From contig NZ_JDFF01000013.1 in NCBI RefSeq assembly GCF_000565015.1, positions 25,978 through 89,977 of the forward strand: a stretch of 64,000 nucleotides of DNA. The letters are read 5' to 3'. The stretch's first letter is position 1. Every line of letters starts with the position of its first letter. The translations under genes were made by a program, and so were the position numbers. The stretch is from Porphyromonas catoniae ATCC 51270 (GTDB lineage: Bacteria; Bacteroidota; Bacteroidia; Bacteroidales; Porphyromonadaceae). A model generated the notes under the pieces. The model had not been told where the DNA came from. It saw only the letters and a program-made list of their open reading frames with translations, and did not search any database. Below are positions 37,511 through 47,487 of the stretch, one piece after another.

Positions 37511-38224
37511 ATGAATATAAGATATGCCATGCGCTGGCTAAGTACTATTGTCCTAGGTTGCATTACCTTGGTGGAGCTTAATGCCCAGCAATCTGAACGG
37601 ATTGATCCCGATCGTCCTGACCAAAGCGAGGGCGTGGGCATACTCCCCCCTCATCACCTACAAGTCGAGTGGGGATTCGGTATTGCTTCGGGGAAGAGAC
37701 TAACGAGTGAGCTGATGCTACGCTACGGTTTAGTAAAAGACTGGGAGCTACGTTTGGAGGGTGCTACCAATCATGTACGTGGCGGACAATGGACATTTGA
37801 TGATGTGACACTGAGCTCCAAGCTCGGTCTCTTCTCAGGGGAGCGTTGGATACCGAAGATGACCCTAGTCGGGTATCTGAATTACAGTTGGGCTGAGACG
37901 AAGAAATGGACACCAGACCTCTGTTTAGCTTTTGAAAATGAGTTGACCCGTGACATTGCCCTAGTGTACAATGTAGCCTCAAGCGATGGTTTCCGCTCAG
38001 CCCTACTTACGGCAGAGCTGTATTGCAACCTTATCGGGGACTTAAACGGCTTCATTGAGTACTACGGCTCCTTCAAATCCTCTTCCTCCCCTATTCATGG
38101 CATAGACTTCGGGCTCAACTACATGATTAGCCACAAAGTGCAATTAGATGCCTCCTGTGGTCGTACATTCTTGCCTCAGGGAGCACTCTCTTATGCCGCT
38201 TTGGGTGCCTCTATTCTACTCTAA
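37511..38224 (+). CDS. outer-membrane beta-barrel protein (MetA-pathway-of-phenol-degradation type)
   Basis: 237 residues from the ATG at 37511, with a signal peptide ending ELNAQ. IDPDRPDQSEGVGILPPHHL is the hallmark N-terminal segment of the Bacteroidota barrel family often annotated as phenol-degradation MetA-like or simply transporter. Amphipathic strands continue to the end (SYAALGASILL). The function in this organism is unknown; no aromatic catabolism genes are nearby. A TTG start at 37484 is less likely. Probably monocistronic. Confidence 0.75.
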   Translation: MNIRYAMRWLSTIVLGCITLVELNAQQSERIDPDRPDQSEGVGILPPHHLQVEWGFGIASGKRLTSELMLRYGLVKDWELRLEGATNHVRGGQWTFDDVTLSSKLGLFSGERWIPKMTLVGYLNYSWAETKKWTPDLCLAFENELTRDIALVYNVASSDGFRSALLTAELYCNLIGDLNGFIEYYGSFKSSSSPIHGIDFGLNYMISHKVQLDASCGRTFLPQGALSYAALGASILL

Positions 38225-38279
38225 AGAGGCAGGGATGAAAGAAATTCCTCCCATTGATACACACTACGAATATGTTCGC

Positions 38280-38287
38280 TATCTTTG
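38280..38287 (+). promoter_or_regulatory. -7 promoter box of gcvH-purE
   Basis: TATCTTTG lies 60 bp before the gcvH start. An ATTG lies upstream at a slightly long spacing of 23 bp. Confidence 0.5.
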
Positions 38288-38347
38288 CTACTAAGAACTC
38301 AAACAAATAGCAGTTTAACTAACTTCATAAACCCAAAAGAGAAGAGC

Positions 38348-38728
38348 ATGAACACTCCTCAAGAACTACGGTACACTAAAGACCACGAATGGGCACGCCT
38401 CGAAGGTGACGTTGTCTATGTAGGCATCACGGACTACGCTCAGGGAGAGCTAGGCGAAATCGTATTCGTTGATGTCCCCACCGAGGGAGAATCCCTAAGC
38501 GCAGAAGAAGTCTTTGGCTCAATAGAAGCCGTCAAGACCGTCTCCGACCTACTCCTACCTATCGAAGGGGAGGTCCTCGAGCTTAATCCAATACTAGAGG
38601 ATCAGCCAGAGCTAGTCAACAGCGACCCTTATGGCAAGGGCTGGATCATCAAGATCAAGCCTGCCAACGCAAGTGACCTCGATAGCCTACTCAGTGCAGC
38701 TGACTACACGAAGCTAATAGCAGGCTAA
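38348..38728 (+). CDS. gcvH: glycine cleavage system H protein
   Basis: GcvH carries the lipoyl-bound aminomethyl intermediate between the P, T and L proteins. The 126 residues include [20 protein letters not shown] and the lipoylation site Lys63 in [10 protein letters not shown]. The ATG at 38348 gives the family start. The other gcv genes are not in the window. The purE start codon lies one base after the gcvH stop, so the two are coupled. Confidence 0.95.
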   Translation: MNTPQELRYTKDHEWARLEGDVVYVGITDYAQGELGEIVFVDVPTEGESLSAEEVFGSIEAVKTVSDLLLPIEGEVLELNPILEDQPELVNSDPYGKGWIIKIKPANASDLDSLLSAADYTKLIAG

Positions 38729-38729
38729 C

Positions 38730-39236
38730 GTGACTCCCCTAGTCAGTATCATCATGGGCAGTACCTCTGATCTGCCCATCATGGAGAAGGCAGCGAACCG
38801 GCTTGATGCATTAGGTATCCCTTTTGAGATACTAGCATTGTCCGCTCATCGCACACCCAAGGAAGTGGAAGCCTTCGCTACCACAGCGAAAGAGCGAGGA
38901 GTAAAGGTAATCATCGGAGCTGCAGGTATGGCCGCGCACCTCTGTGGTGTCATTGCCTCGATGACCTCGATACCAGTGATTGGCGTGCCGATCAAAGCTA
39001 GCCTAGAGGGTGTCGATGCCTTATACTCCATCGTACAGATGCCTCCGGGTATCCCTGTGGCTACTGTAGGGATCAATGCCGCTGAGAATGCAGCCCTTCT
39101 GGCTGTACAGATGATGGCCACCTCTGACGAGGAGCTATATCGTCGCCTAGAGGCTTATAAGGAATCACTCAAGGACAAGGTAGTCAAGGCTAACCAAGAG
39201 CTATCACAGCTACAGTACAAGCATAAGACGAACTAA
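38730..39236 (+). CDS. purE: 5-(carboxyamino)imidazole ribonucleotide mutase
   Basis: PurE class I moves the carboxyl group from N5-CAIR to form CAIR in purine synthesis. The 168 residues show the family N-terminus SIIMGSTSDLPIMEKAA, the LSAHRTP loop, GAAGMAAHLCGVIAS and the MPPGIPVATVGI segment. It starts with GTG immediately after gcvH. A terminator hairpin follows before ispG. Confidence 0.95.
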   Translation: MTPLVSIIMGSTSDLPIMEKAANRLDALGIPFEILALSAHRTPKEVEAFATTAKERGVKVIIGAAGMAAHLCGVIASMTSIPVIGVPIKASLEGVDALYSIVQMPPGIPVATVGINAAENAALLAVQMMATSDEELYRRLEAYKESLKDKVVKANQELSQLQYKHKTN

Positions 39237-39254
39237 TCCTACTACCACTTGTTG

Positions 39255-39298
39255 TAAGCCCAGAAGGTAGATTATCACCTTCTGGGCTTACTATTTCA
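39255..39298 (+). terminator. terminator between purE and ispG
   Basis: TAAGCCCAGAAGGT (39255-39268) pairs with ACCTTCTGGGCTTA (39277-39290), followed by ctatttcat. Confidence 0.75.
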
Positions 39299-39315
39299 TA
39301 CAGCTGATCCACTCT

Positions 39316-41118
39316 ATGTCCGAAAGTCAAGCACCATCTACAGGTGCTCTTCCATGCCGCTATCATAGACGCTCCTCCATTGTTGTTCATATCGGGGATA
39401 CTCCGCTTGGTACAGGCTACCCCGTACGAGTACAATCAATGGCTACAGCCTCTACCCTTGATACCGAGGCGGCAGTGGCACAGGCCGAGCGCATCATCTC
39501 TGCTGGAGCTGAATACCTGCGTTACACGGCGCAAGACAAACGCGTAGCAACGAACCTCGGAGCCATCCATCAAGCCCTGCGAGCCAAAGGTATCACCACC
39601 CCACTCGTCGCTGATATACACTTCAATCCCACGGCAGCAGATACCGCACTTGAGCACGTTGAGAAAGTACGTATTAACCCTGGTAATTACGTAGACAACA
39701 AGGGGAATGTAGCGTGGGATGAGGAGGTCTACAAGTCAATGCATGAGAAGGTATGCGAGCGGTTCGGGGCTTTCGTAGAACGAGCAAAGGAGCTGAAGCG
39801 TGCATTGCGTATTGGGGTGAACCATGGTTCGCTCTCCGAACGTATGGTCATGCTCTATGGCGATACACCAGAAGGGATGGTCCAGAGTTGCCTTGAATAC
39901 CTCGATGTATGCCGTGAGCATGATTTCCACGACATCGTGATCTCGATGAAGTCCTCCAACACAGTAGTGATGACCGCTGCTGTGCGCCTACTCGTAGAGC
40001 GATTGGATGAATTGGGTTATCCTGCCTACCCACTACACCTCGGCGTGACAGAGGCTGGTGAAGGTGAAGATGGACGTATCAAGAGTGCCGTAGGGATTGG
40101 ATCACTCCTTGCTGATGGCATTGGTGATACCATCCGAGTCTCCCTAAGCGAAGAACCCGAGTGTGAGATACCCGTGGCACGCGCGCTGGTAGACTATATT
40201 GCCCAGCGAGAGACTATGAGCCCACCCGAGGGCGAACTACCTCTCTGGAGCGAATATCGTAATCTATGCCGTGATGCCCGGCGAAATACATCTGCCATTG
40301 GTTCGTTTGTTGGTGGCGCAAACCTTCCTATTGTCGTACAGACTTCCTCCAAGACATCACCAAATGCACAGGAGCAACGTCCTGATGCTATCCTTACTAA
40401 GCATGGGCAGCTTCAGCTCCCCAATGGTACGCCGATCGCTGGGATATCTACCTTCATTGTGGATTGTGGTCATGTTACACCAGAGACCATAGACACCCTG
40501 CTTGATAGCCCACAGACACTCATTCTGCTAGAGAGCAGAGGTGAGAACCCTGTTGCTGAATGGCGGTGGGGCTTCACTCAGCTACACCGAGCGGGGGTGA
40601 AGAACCCCATTCTGCTCAAGCGTACCTATTGCACTCCAGACCTTGATCTCTTTAGACTCTGTGCGGCAGCCGACTGTGGGAGCATCCTATTGGACGGATG
40701 GGGGAATGGACTCTGCCTGGATAATCCCTACCTCTCGGCAGATGAGATTACGAAAACCTCTTTCGGCATACTCCAGGCTACGCGCCTTAGGATGAGCAAG
40801 ACAGAGTTCATCAGTTGCCCAGGCTGTGGTCGTACACTTTATAACCTTCAGAACACGATTGCTGAAATCAAGGCAGCCACAGCTCACCTCAAGGGGCTGA
40901 AGATAGGCATCATGGGCTGTATCGTCAATGGGCCAGGCGAGATGGCTGATGCTGACTACGGGTATGTCGGTGCTGCACCGGGTAAGATTGACCTATATAA
41001 GGGACAAGAGTGCATAAAAAAAAGCGTTCCACAGGCACAGGCTGTAGAGCACCTCATCAACCTAATTAAGGAGCATGGCGATTGGAAAGATCCCGAACCT
41101 GCACATACTACCAAGTAG
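39316..41118 (+). CDS. ispG: 4-hydroxy-3-methylbut-2-enyl diphosphate synthase, long form
   Basis: IspG is the [4Fe-4S] enzyme of the penultimate MEP step. The first 270 residues form the TIM-barrel domain ([34 protein letters not shown]). A large middle insertion (about 280-480) follows, as in plant and Bacteroidota enzymes. The C-terminal cluster domain has CPGCGRTL and [14 protein letters not shown], giving the three Cys ligands. At 600 residues it is the long type. The dut start lies 29 nt after its stop. Confidence 0.95.
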   Translation: MSESQAPSTGALPCRYHRRSSIVVHIGDTPLGTGYPVRVQSMATASTLDTEAAVAQAERIISAGAEYLRYTAQDKRVATNLGAIHQALRAKGITTPLVADIHFNPTAADTALEHVEKVRINPGNYVDNKGNVAWDEEVYKSMHEKVCERFGAFVERAKELKRALRIGVNHGSLSERMVMLYGDTPEGMVQSCLEYLDVCREHDFHDIVISMKSSNTVVMTAAVRLLVERLDELGYPAYPLHLGVTEAGEGEDGRIKSAVGIGSLLADGIGDTIRVSLSEEPECEIPVARALVDYIAQRETMSPPEGELPLWSEYRNLCRDARRNTSAIGSFVGGANLPIVVQTSSKTSPNAQEQRPDAILTKHGQLQLPNGTPIAGISTFIVDCGHVTPETIDTLLDSPQTLILLESRGENPVAEWRWGFTQLHRAGVKNPILLKRTYCTPDLDLFRLCAAADCGSILLDGWGNGLCLDNPYLSADEITKTSFGILQATRLRMSKTEFISCPGCGRTLYNLQNTIAEIKAATAHLKGLKIGIMGCIVNGPGEMADADYGYVGAAPGKIDLYKGQECIKKSVPQAQAVEHLINLIKEHGDWKDPEPAHTTK

Positions 41119-41147
41119 CCCGCTTATTCACCCTCATATCTTTCATT

Positions 41148-41585
41148 ATGCTATCCGTAAAGATCATCAACACATCCCCACATGAGCTCCCTGCCTATGC
41201 TACGCTAGGAGCAGCAGGAATGGATCTTCGTGCCTGTCTCCCCAGCCCCATTGTCCTAGAGCCTTTGGCACGGGCACTCATTCCCACCGGGCTCTATATG
41301 GAGCTTCCTCTGGGCTATGAAGCACAGATCAGACCTCGTAGTGGCCTATCCATGAAGCATGGCATTACGGTGATCAATAGCCCAGGGACGATAGATGCGG
41401 ATTATCGTGGTGAGCTTCGTGTCCCACTTATCAATCTCTCCAATGAGCCCTTCACCATTCAGGATGGAGAGCGTATAGCACAGATGGTAGTCGCTCGACA
41501 TGAGGTGGTCGAATGGCAACTGACGACAGAGCTATCCGACACCGACCGAGGACACGGAGGCTTCGGTCATACAGGCAAGGAATAG
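41148..41585 (+). CDS. dut: dUTP diphosphatase
   Basis: Dut hydrolyses dUTP to dUMP and keeps uracil out of DNA. The 145 residues contain all five family motifs: [41 protein letters not shown] and the C-terminal [11 protein letters not shown]. The ATG at 41148 gives the normal start; open frame upstream overlaps ispG. It ends at a symmetrical terminator shared with the convergent acetyltransferase gene. Confidence 0.96.
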   Translation: MLSVKIINTSPHELPAYATLGAAGMDLRACLPSPIVLEPLARALIPTGLYMELPLGYEAQIRPRSGLSMKHGITVINSPGTIDADYRGELRVPLINLSNEPFTIQDGERIAQMVVARHEVVEWQLTTELSDTDRGHGGFGHTGKE

Positions 41586-41612
41586 AGGAGTCCTCTATTC
41601 CTTTTTCTTTGC
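41579..41612. terminator. bidirectional terminator of dut and GNAT gene
   Basis: GGAATAGAGGA and TCCTCTATTCC (41579-41601) pair around one mismatched base, with T-rich sequence on the plus side (ctttttcttt). Confidence 0.7.
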
Positions 41613-42167
41613 TTCTTCAGACTCCCGCCATTCTCCCTGCGTAATACATGTAACGTGTATTGTCCTTATCTCTCCGAGGAGGGGGACAGAGACGCCCTGA
41701 CGAGTGTATTGGTGTCTAAAGCCACATTTCTGTTGCGCACGCTGGGACTTTGCATTACCATCGTAATACCCACACCAAATAGCCTCAGCCTTTAATTCCT
41801 CAAATGCATAGCGTAGCGCCTCTGTGATGACCTCGGGCATGAAACCTCGTCCCCAGTAGGGCTCCCCTATCCAGTACCCAAACTCATATTCTCGGTCAGT
41901 AAGACCTTCGACTGTAGCACCCGTCTCTGGCGTCATGATACCGAAAGACCCTATGGGCTCCATTGTTTCCTTCAGGACTACAGCATAGTTACCTGTCCAG
42001 GACAACACGTGTTGAATAATTGCCCGACTATCCTCAACGCTTGCATGCGGAGGCCAACCTGCGATTGGCCCCACATTGGGATTCTTAGCATATTTGTATA
42101 GAGCCTCTGCATCGCTTTCAACCCAAGGGCGTAGGATGAGACGATCCGTTTCTAGTCTTTCTTTCAT
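41595..42167 (-). CDS. GNAT family N-acetyltransferase (RimJ/RimL-like)
   Basis: A 190-residue GNAT protein: LETDRLILRPWVESDAEALY is the typical RimJ/RimL-like start, REYEFGYWIGEPYWGRGFMPE contains the acetyl-CoA loop, and GNAKSQRAQQKCGFRHQ is the late conserved Asn-x-x-S segment. It probably acetylates an amino group of a protein or small molecule; which one cannot be read. The charged tail (EWRESEEAKKKE) overlaps the terminator. Convergent with dut. Confidence 0.85.
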   Translation of the reverse strand: MKERLETDRLILRPWVESDAEALYKYAKNPNVGPIAGWPPHASVEDSRAIIQHVLSWTGNYAVVLKETMEPIGSFGIMTPETGATVEGLTDREYEFGYWIGEPYWGRGFMPEVITEALRYAFEELKAEAIWCGYYDGNAKSQRAQQKCGFRHQYTRQGVSVPLLGEIRTIHVTCITQGEWRESEEAKKKE

Positions 42168-42271
42168 CTTGTTTTATGGCTAATGAGTAACTCTTTGTTC
42201 GCATAAAGATAGCACTTAGGCTAGATACTTATGAGAGAGGCTAAAAGCATGCCATGCATGGATCGAGGAAA

Positions 42272-42334
42272 AACGTTATGATAGTAAACCGAAGTTCGCT
42301 ATGATAGTGAACTTCGGTTTACTATCATAACGTT
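42272..42334. repeat. family B dyad array, copy 2
   Basis: Units AACGTTATGATAGTAAA (42272), TTCGCTATGATAGTGAA (42295) and TTTACTATCATAACGTT (42318) with spacers ccgaag and cttcgg, followed by a T run. Units 1 and 3 and the two spacers are exact reverse complements, so the 63 bp folds as one perfect hairpin. It lies in the divergent GNAT/gyrA gap (42168-42526), where nothing else was recognised. Confidence 0.93.
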
Positions 42335-42526
42335 TTTTTGAGGATACATAGGGCGATCAAAGAAGGCTGTTAATCAGCGTGTATATATACTCATAGGCGC
42401 ATGTCTTGGCTCCCAGTTGACGTGGCGCTCGGTATTTGGCCAAAATGTAGTATCTTAGAGCCTTGTTAGGGCGTACCATCACTGGATATGTCCATACGTC
42501 ATCATATAATAGTGGTATAAACTAGA

Positions 42527-45094
42527 ATGCTGGATCGAGAAGACAGAATCATAGACATCAACATCGAGGACGAGATGAAGACAGCCTACATAGACTACTC
42601 TATGTCGGTCATTGTCTCTCGTGCCCTTCCTGATGTACGTGATGGTTTTAAGCCCGTACATCGTCGTGTACTCTATGCGATGAATGAGACGGGTAACACC
42701 TTTGACAAACCAACCCGTAAATGTGCTAATGCCGTAGGGGAAGTACTGGGGAAGTATCACCCACATGGTGACTCCTCCGTCTATGGTACCTTGGTGCGCC
42801 TAGCTCAGCCATGGAACCTACGCTATCCGCTAGTCGAAGGACAGGGGAACTTTGGGTCTATCGATGGTGACTCTCCAGCAGCCATGCGTTATACAGAGTC
42901 TCGTCTGGGTAAGCTCGCCGCCGAGATGCTCCGTGACATCGATAAGGACACGGTGGACTTCCAGTCAAACTTCGATGACACTCGCCTTGAACCTACCGTC
43001 CTCCCCACCCGATTCCCTAACCTCCTAGTCAATGGAGCTGCTGGTATCGCTGTCGGGATGGCCACAAATATGGCTCCACATAACCTCGGGGAATCGATTG
43101 ACGCCTGCGTAGCATTCATTGACCACCATGGGGACATTGACGCTGCTGGTCTTGCTCACTATGTCAAGGCTCCAGACTTCCCTACGGGTGGACTCATCTA
43201 CGGCTATGCTGGGGTGAAGGAAGCCTTCGAGACAGGGCGTGGTCGCATCGTTATCCGCAGCCGCTGTGAGATAGAGGAGCACAATAACCACGAACGTATC
43301 ATCGTCACCGAGATCCCTTATCAGGTCAATAAGAGCGAGCTGGTCAAGAGCATCGCCGACCTGATCACAGAGAAGAAGATTGAGGGCATATCAGGCATCT
43401 CTGACGAATCCAATCGTAAGGGGATACGCATTGTCATCGACATCAAGCGTGATGCTAATTCGGGGGTTGTCCTGAATAAGCTCTACAAGATGACAGCACT
43501 ACAAAGCTCGTTCAGCGTTAATAACATTGCACTAGTCAAGGGACGTCCACAGCTACTGAACCTACGTGACCTCATCTCGCTCTTTATCGAGCATCGTCAC
43601 GATGTGGTCTATCGCCGTACAGTCTTTGACCTGAACAAGGCTAAGGAGCGTGCTCACCTCCTCGAGGGCTTAATCATCGCCGTTGATAATATCGACGAAG
43701 TAATCCGCATCATCCGTGCAGCCAGTGAACCACAGGAGGCCGTAGAGAAGCTCATGGAGCGTTTCACCCTCTCCCTCATCCAGGCACGTGCTATTGTGGA
43801 TATGCGACTGAGGGCCCTCACAGGACTAGAGCGTGAAAAGCTAAAGGCCGAATACGCAGACTTGATGAAGGAGATAGAGCACCTCGAAGCTCTGCTCGCA
43901 GACAAGGATCTACGTGCCGCCCTGATCCGAGAGGAGCTATTAGAAATCAAGGAGAAGTATGGAGATGCTCGACGTAGTGAGATCATATACGCTGCCGAGG
44001 AATTCAATCCAGAGGACTTCTATGCCGACGATGAGATGGTAATCACCATTTCGCACCTAGGCTACATCAAGCGTACCCCTCTCACAGACTTCCGTACTCA
44101 GGCACGTGGAGGTGTAGGGGCAAAGGGTAGTGATACCCGAGATGAAGACTTCATCGAGTACATCTACTCTGCTTCGATGCACAGCACGATGCTCCTCTTC
44201 ACTCAGATGGGACGCTGCTACTGGCTCAAGGTCTACGAGATACCCGAGGGGACGAAGGGATCGAAGGGGCGAGCCCTACAGAACCTACTGAATATCGAGA
44301 CTGGTGACCGTGTCAATGCCTTCATCTGCGTAAAGAATTTGACCAAGGATCCAGAGTTCGTCAATTCTCATTACCTTCTCTTCTGTACGAAGCGGGGGAC
44401 AATCAAGAAAACTCTCCTAGAGGCATATTCTCGCCCTCGCACCAACGGAGTCATCGCTATTGACCTCAGAGATGATGACCGTCTCGTAGGCGTCAGCCTG
44501 ACAGATGGGAACAGTGAAATACTCATAGCCAACCGCTACGGACGTGCGGTACGATTCAACGAGTCTACTGTGCGCGCCACAGGGCGTAATGCCATGGGAG
44601 TACGAGGGATGACTCTTGATGAAGGTGGCAAGGATGAGGTGATTGGCATGATCTCCGTAGCCCGTGATACAGAGGAATCTATCCTCGTCGTAAGCGAACA
44701 TGGCTATGGTAAGCGTTCTCTTGTAGAGGACTACCGTATCACCAATAGAGGCACGAAGGGCGTAAAGACTCTGAATGTAACAGACAAGACGGGTGAGCTT
44801 GTTGCCTTCGAGGCTGTCACAGATGAGCACGACCTGATGATTATCAATCGCAGTGGGATTACCATTCGTATCCATGCCCGTGACATCAGTGTACAGGGAC
44901 GAGCCACCCAAGGGGTACGTATCATCGACCTCAAGAAGCGTGGTGATGAAATCGCCTCTGTATGCCGAGTTCTCACCGAAGAAGAACAGGAAGAGACAGC
45001 AGAGGACACAACAGAAGTCCTAACAACAGAAGAAACGAACCAGCTCCCAGACGAGTTCGTAGCACGAGCTATGGATGAGGAGCTGAACAACTAA
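42527..45094 (+). CDS. gyrA: DNA gyrase subunit A
   Basis: GyrA cuts and rejoins DNA in the supercoiling reaction. The 855 residues begin with [20 protein letters not shown]; the catalytic tyrosine is Tyr122 in [10 protein letters not shown]. The quinolone-determining region reads [17 protein letters not shown], with Ser83 kept and Gly at the position of E. coli Asp87. The C-terminal half holds the pinwheel blades ([36 protein letters not shown]) and a final acidic tail. A family B array lies upstream. Confidence 0.97.
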   Translation: MLDREDRIIDINIEDEMKTAYIDYSMSVIVSRALPDVRDGFKPVHRRVLYAMNETGNTFDKPTRKCANAVGEVLGKYHPHGDSSVYGTLVRLAQPWNLRYPLVEGQGNFGSIDGDSPAAMRYTESRLGKLAAEMLRDIDKDTVDFQSNFDDTRLEPTVLPTRFPNLLVNGAAGIAVGMATNMAPHNLGESIDACVAFIDHHGDIDAAGLAHYVKAPDFPTGGLIYGYAGVKEAFETGRGRIVIRSRCEIEEHNNHERIIVTEIPYQVNKSELVKSIADLITEKKIEGISGISDESNRKGIRIVIDIKRDANSGVVLNKLYKMTALQSSFSVNNIALVKGRPQLLNLRDLISLFIEHRHDVVYRRTVFDLNKAKERAHLLEGLIIAVDNIDEVIRIIRAASEPQEAVEKLMERFTLSLIQARAIVDMRLRALTGLEREKLKAEYADLMKEIEHLEALLADKDLRAALIREELLEIKEKYGDARRSEIIYAAEEFNPEDFYADDEMVITISHLGYIKRTPLTDFRTQARGGVGAKGSDTRDEDFIEYIYSASMHSTMLLFTQMGRCYWLKVYEIPEGTKGSKGRALQNLLNIETGDRVNAFICVKNLTKDPEFVNSHYLLFCTKRGTIKKTLLEAYSRPRTNGVIAIDLRDDDRLVGVSLTDGNSEILIANRYGRAVRFNESTVRATGRNAMGVRGMTLDEGGKDEVIGMISVARDTEESILVVSEHGYGKRSLVEDYRITNRGTKGVKTLNVTDKTGELVAFEAVTDEHDLMIINRSGITIRIHARDISVQGRATQGVRIIDLKKRGDEIASVCRVLTEEEQEETAEDTTEVLTTEETNQLPDEFVARAMDEELNN

Positions 45095-45122
45095 TATACA
45101 CAACCCTATAATAGAAACCGCA

Positions 45123-46454
45123 ATGAAGAAACTACTTTGCGCTATGGCGCTCGGTCTGATGACCACAGCAGGAGCTTTCGCACAAGTATCCAATGTCAAG
45201 GCTGCTGAAAAGATAGCTGGATCGGGTGATAAGGCAGACTTTGCCGAAGCACGCCGTCTCATCAAAGAGGCACTAGCAAATGACGAGACCAAGAATGATC
45301 CCTACACTTGGTACGTAGCAGGGCTAGTTGAAAGGGAAAACTTCAATGTCGAGCAGAAGAAGTCCATCCTCGATCAAGGGGCAGACAAGGTTCCCATGTA
45401 CGTTGCCCTAGCAAACGTTATCCCAGCTTGGCTTCAGGTATATACCATCGAGAGTCAGCCCGTTGATGGCAAGGTGAAGCTCAAGTATGCCAAGAAGGTC
45501 AAGGAAGCACTACCTGCCGACTATCAACAGCTCCTTAATGCTGGCTCCTTCTACTTCGATCAGAAGAAGTATGCTGAAGCAGCAGATGCTTTCGGGAAAT
45601 ACCTCGAAGTAAAGCGTTCTCCTCTCTTTGCTGATGACAAGGCTGTATCAGAGATTGACTCCAACTCTATGAATGTCGCTTACTACGCCATCGCTTCAGC
45701 CTACACAGCCAATGAATATGCTAAGGCTATTGAGCTGAATAAGAAGTTTGGGGACATCGCTACAAATAAGAAGGAACTCCTACAGATGGTTGCTGCTTCT
45801 TATCTAGCCAATCAGGACACAGCTGGCGTATTCCCTATCCTCATCGAGGGAGACAAGATCGCTCCTGAAGTACCTTACTTCGTAGCAAACATCATCTCTA
45901 TCTACCAGAAGCAAGGCAAGCAAGACGAAGCAGTCAAGTATCTAGAGAGCAAGCTCGCTGCTAATCCTAACGATGCTATGGCTCTGCTGATGACGGGTAA
46001 CCTCTACGAACAAACAGACCTGAAGAAGGCTCTCTCATGGTACTACAAGGCAGCGAAGGCTAATCCTACAGACTTCAATGCCAACCTATACCTCGGTCAG
46101 GCTCTCTACAACTCCGCTGCTAAGCTCTATGAGCTCTCCAACCTCACACAGGCACAAGCCGCCACAGCAGACAACCTACTAAAGGCAGCTATCCCCGCTC
46201 TAGAGGCAGCCTACAAGGCTAACCCAGATGGAGGGGCAAAGGGCATCCTGAGCAGCCTCTACTATCAGCAGAAGATGGAGGATAAGCATACAGCCATCGA
46301 AGATGGTACACTGGATGTAGGTTCTCCGACTCTTGGTGACCTCACTACCCTCATTGAGTCTATTGACTTCACTCCAGTAGCAGTAACAGAGGCTCCTGCT
46401 CAGCCTGTGAAGAAGGCTCCTGCCAAGGCTACCAAGGGTAAGGCTCGTAAATAG
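45123..46454 (+). CDS. exported tetratricopeptide repeat protein
   Basis: A 443-residue protein with a signal peptide ending AGAFAQ. Helical TPR-like repeats follow (YQQLLNAGSFYFDQKKYAEA, YFVANIISIYQKQGKQDEA, AMALLMTGNLYEQTDLKKAL), suggesting a periplasmic or outer-membrane scaffold. The C-terminus is an Ala/Lys/Pro-rich tail (KKAPAKATKGKARK). The gene lies 28 nt after gyrA and may share its transcript. A precise role is not known. Confidence 0.8.
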   Translation: MKKLLCAMALGLMTTAGAFAQVSNVKAAEKIAGSGDKADFAEARRLIKEALANDETKNDPYTWYVAGLVERENFNVEQKKSILDQGADKVPMYVALANVIPAWLQVYTIESQPVDGKVKLKYAKKVKEALPADYQQLLNAGSFYFDQKKYAEAADAFGKYLEVKRSPLFADDKAVSEIDSNSMNVAYYAIASAYTANEYAKAIELNKKFGDIATNKKELLQMVAASYLANQDTAGVFPILIEGDKIAPEVPYFVANIISIYQKQGKQDEAVKYLESKLAANPNDAMALLMTGNLYEQTDLKKALSWYYKAAKANPTDFNANLYLGQALYNSAAKLYELSNLTQAQAATADNLLKAAIPALEAAYKANPDGGAKGILSSLYYQQKMEDKHTAIEDGTLDVGSPTLGDLTTLIESIDFTPVAVTEAPAQPVKKAPAKATKGKARK

Positions 46455-46492
46455 TCATCCCTTCGCCTAATAAGGCACCAAATATTAAGTAA

Positions 46493-46533
46493 GAGGCTGT
46501 GTCATGACGAGCATGACACAGCCTCACTTTTTA
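46493..46533 (+). terminator. terminator after TPR gene
   Basis: GAGGCTGTGTCATG (46493-46506) pairs perfectly with CATGACACAGCCTC (46512-46525), followed by acttttta. Confidence 0.85.
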
Positions 46534-46786
46534 TCAATCACTCCCCTAGCCTCTCCCCTAACCAACCCATCCGCTGACTTCGCCCTCATTCATCACCATA
46601 GCATCACAATAGCATCATGATAGCCTCACTCTACTAGCCCCTTTGATGACAAGCATCACTATTGATTTCCTCTCTTTAAATTCATCCCCTTAGCTTTAGA
46701 TAGAACGAGTACCCGCTTTCGCCTTAACGTCCTACTCTTCCCATGAGTAAGCCTTCTCTTTAGGACAAATCGAGGAAAGAATTAAC

Positions 46787-46819
46787 CCCATTCCCTCACT
46801 GCTCTGTGAGAGAATAGGG
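46787..46819 (-). terminator. possible terminator of LuxR-type gene
   Basis: CCCATTCCCTCAC pairs with GTGAGAGAATAGGG with one mismatch, just after the minus-strand stop at 46848. On the minus strand it is followed by a T-rich stretch. Between this and the TPR terminator (46534-46786) only short ATAGCATCA-like direct repeats at 46599-46635 were noticed. Confidence 0.5.
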
Positions 46820-46847
46820 CTAAAGATTTACGGAGAGAAGAGAGAAG

Positions 46848-47459
46848 CTAGAGCTCCGACTTGATATCTTCGAGCTCAACAAGTTTATTCATGATTGCAT
46901 AGATTGTTAGACCACTAGGGCTATGTATCTGGAGCTTCTTCGAGATATTACGTCGGTGTGTGATGACAGTATGTGTAGAGAGGAAAAGCTGCGCTGCAAT
47001 CTCTTTGTTAGTCATTCCCTTTACCACGCAGATAATAATCTCACGCTCACGTGGAGTTAGACTCTGCGAATCAGAGCTAGAGCTAGGAATCGTATTCTCA
47101 CTCTGGAGTAGGCGATCGACTATCTCGGAGATCTGTAGAGCCGTATCGGAGAGACTGATGACGCCATCAAACTCCTTGAGGGATACCGGGTCATATGGAC
47201 CATAGCACAGCGCAAGGAGCTTCGTTTCATAGGGAAGGTTGGGCAGATATAACCGAGGATTGGAGCCTGTGAGTAGTGGGTTCAAGACAAAGATATCAGC
47301 AGAGATGACTGCAGCCACATCTTGCCATTCCCTCCTATTCTCATCCAAGAGGTTTATGATCTGAGCCTTATAGTGAAAGAGCTTACGTAGCTGAGCCTCA
47401 AGGCCTGCTCGTACGATAGAGAAGGGCTCGGCTATTGCTATCTTGATTGGGGTAACCAT
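46848..47459 (-). CDS. LuxR/NarL-type regulator with degenerate receiver domain
   Basis: The 203 residues have a receiver-like N-terminal domain (1-115) and a LuxR helix-turn-helix (about 135-195; [20 protein letters not shown], then [16 protein letters not shown]). The receiver lacks key phosphorylation residues: the acidic pair reads Glu-Pro (11-12), and the phosphoacceptor position in DIFVLNP is Asn60. It is therefore unlikely to be a normal phospho-switch. Its neighbour, a hemerythrin-like protein 28 nt upstream in the same direction, suggests control of an iron or nitrosative stress response; that is inference. Confidence 0.82.
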   Translation of the reverse strand: MVTPIKIAIAEPFSIVRAGLEAQLRKLFHYKAQIINLLDENRREWQDVAAVISADIFVLNPLLTGSNPRLYLPNLPYETKLLALCYGPYDPVSLKEFDGVISLSDTALQISEIVDRLLQSENTIPSSSSDSQSLTPREREIIICVVKGMTNKEIAAQLFLSTHTVITHRRNISKKLQIHSPSGLTIYAIMNKLVELEDIKSEL

Positions 47460-47487
47460 TTAAGCGATCGGATGATGGAGCCATGGC

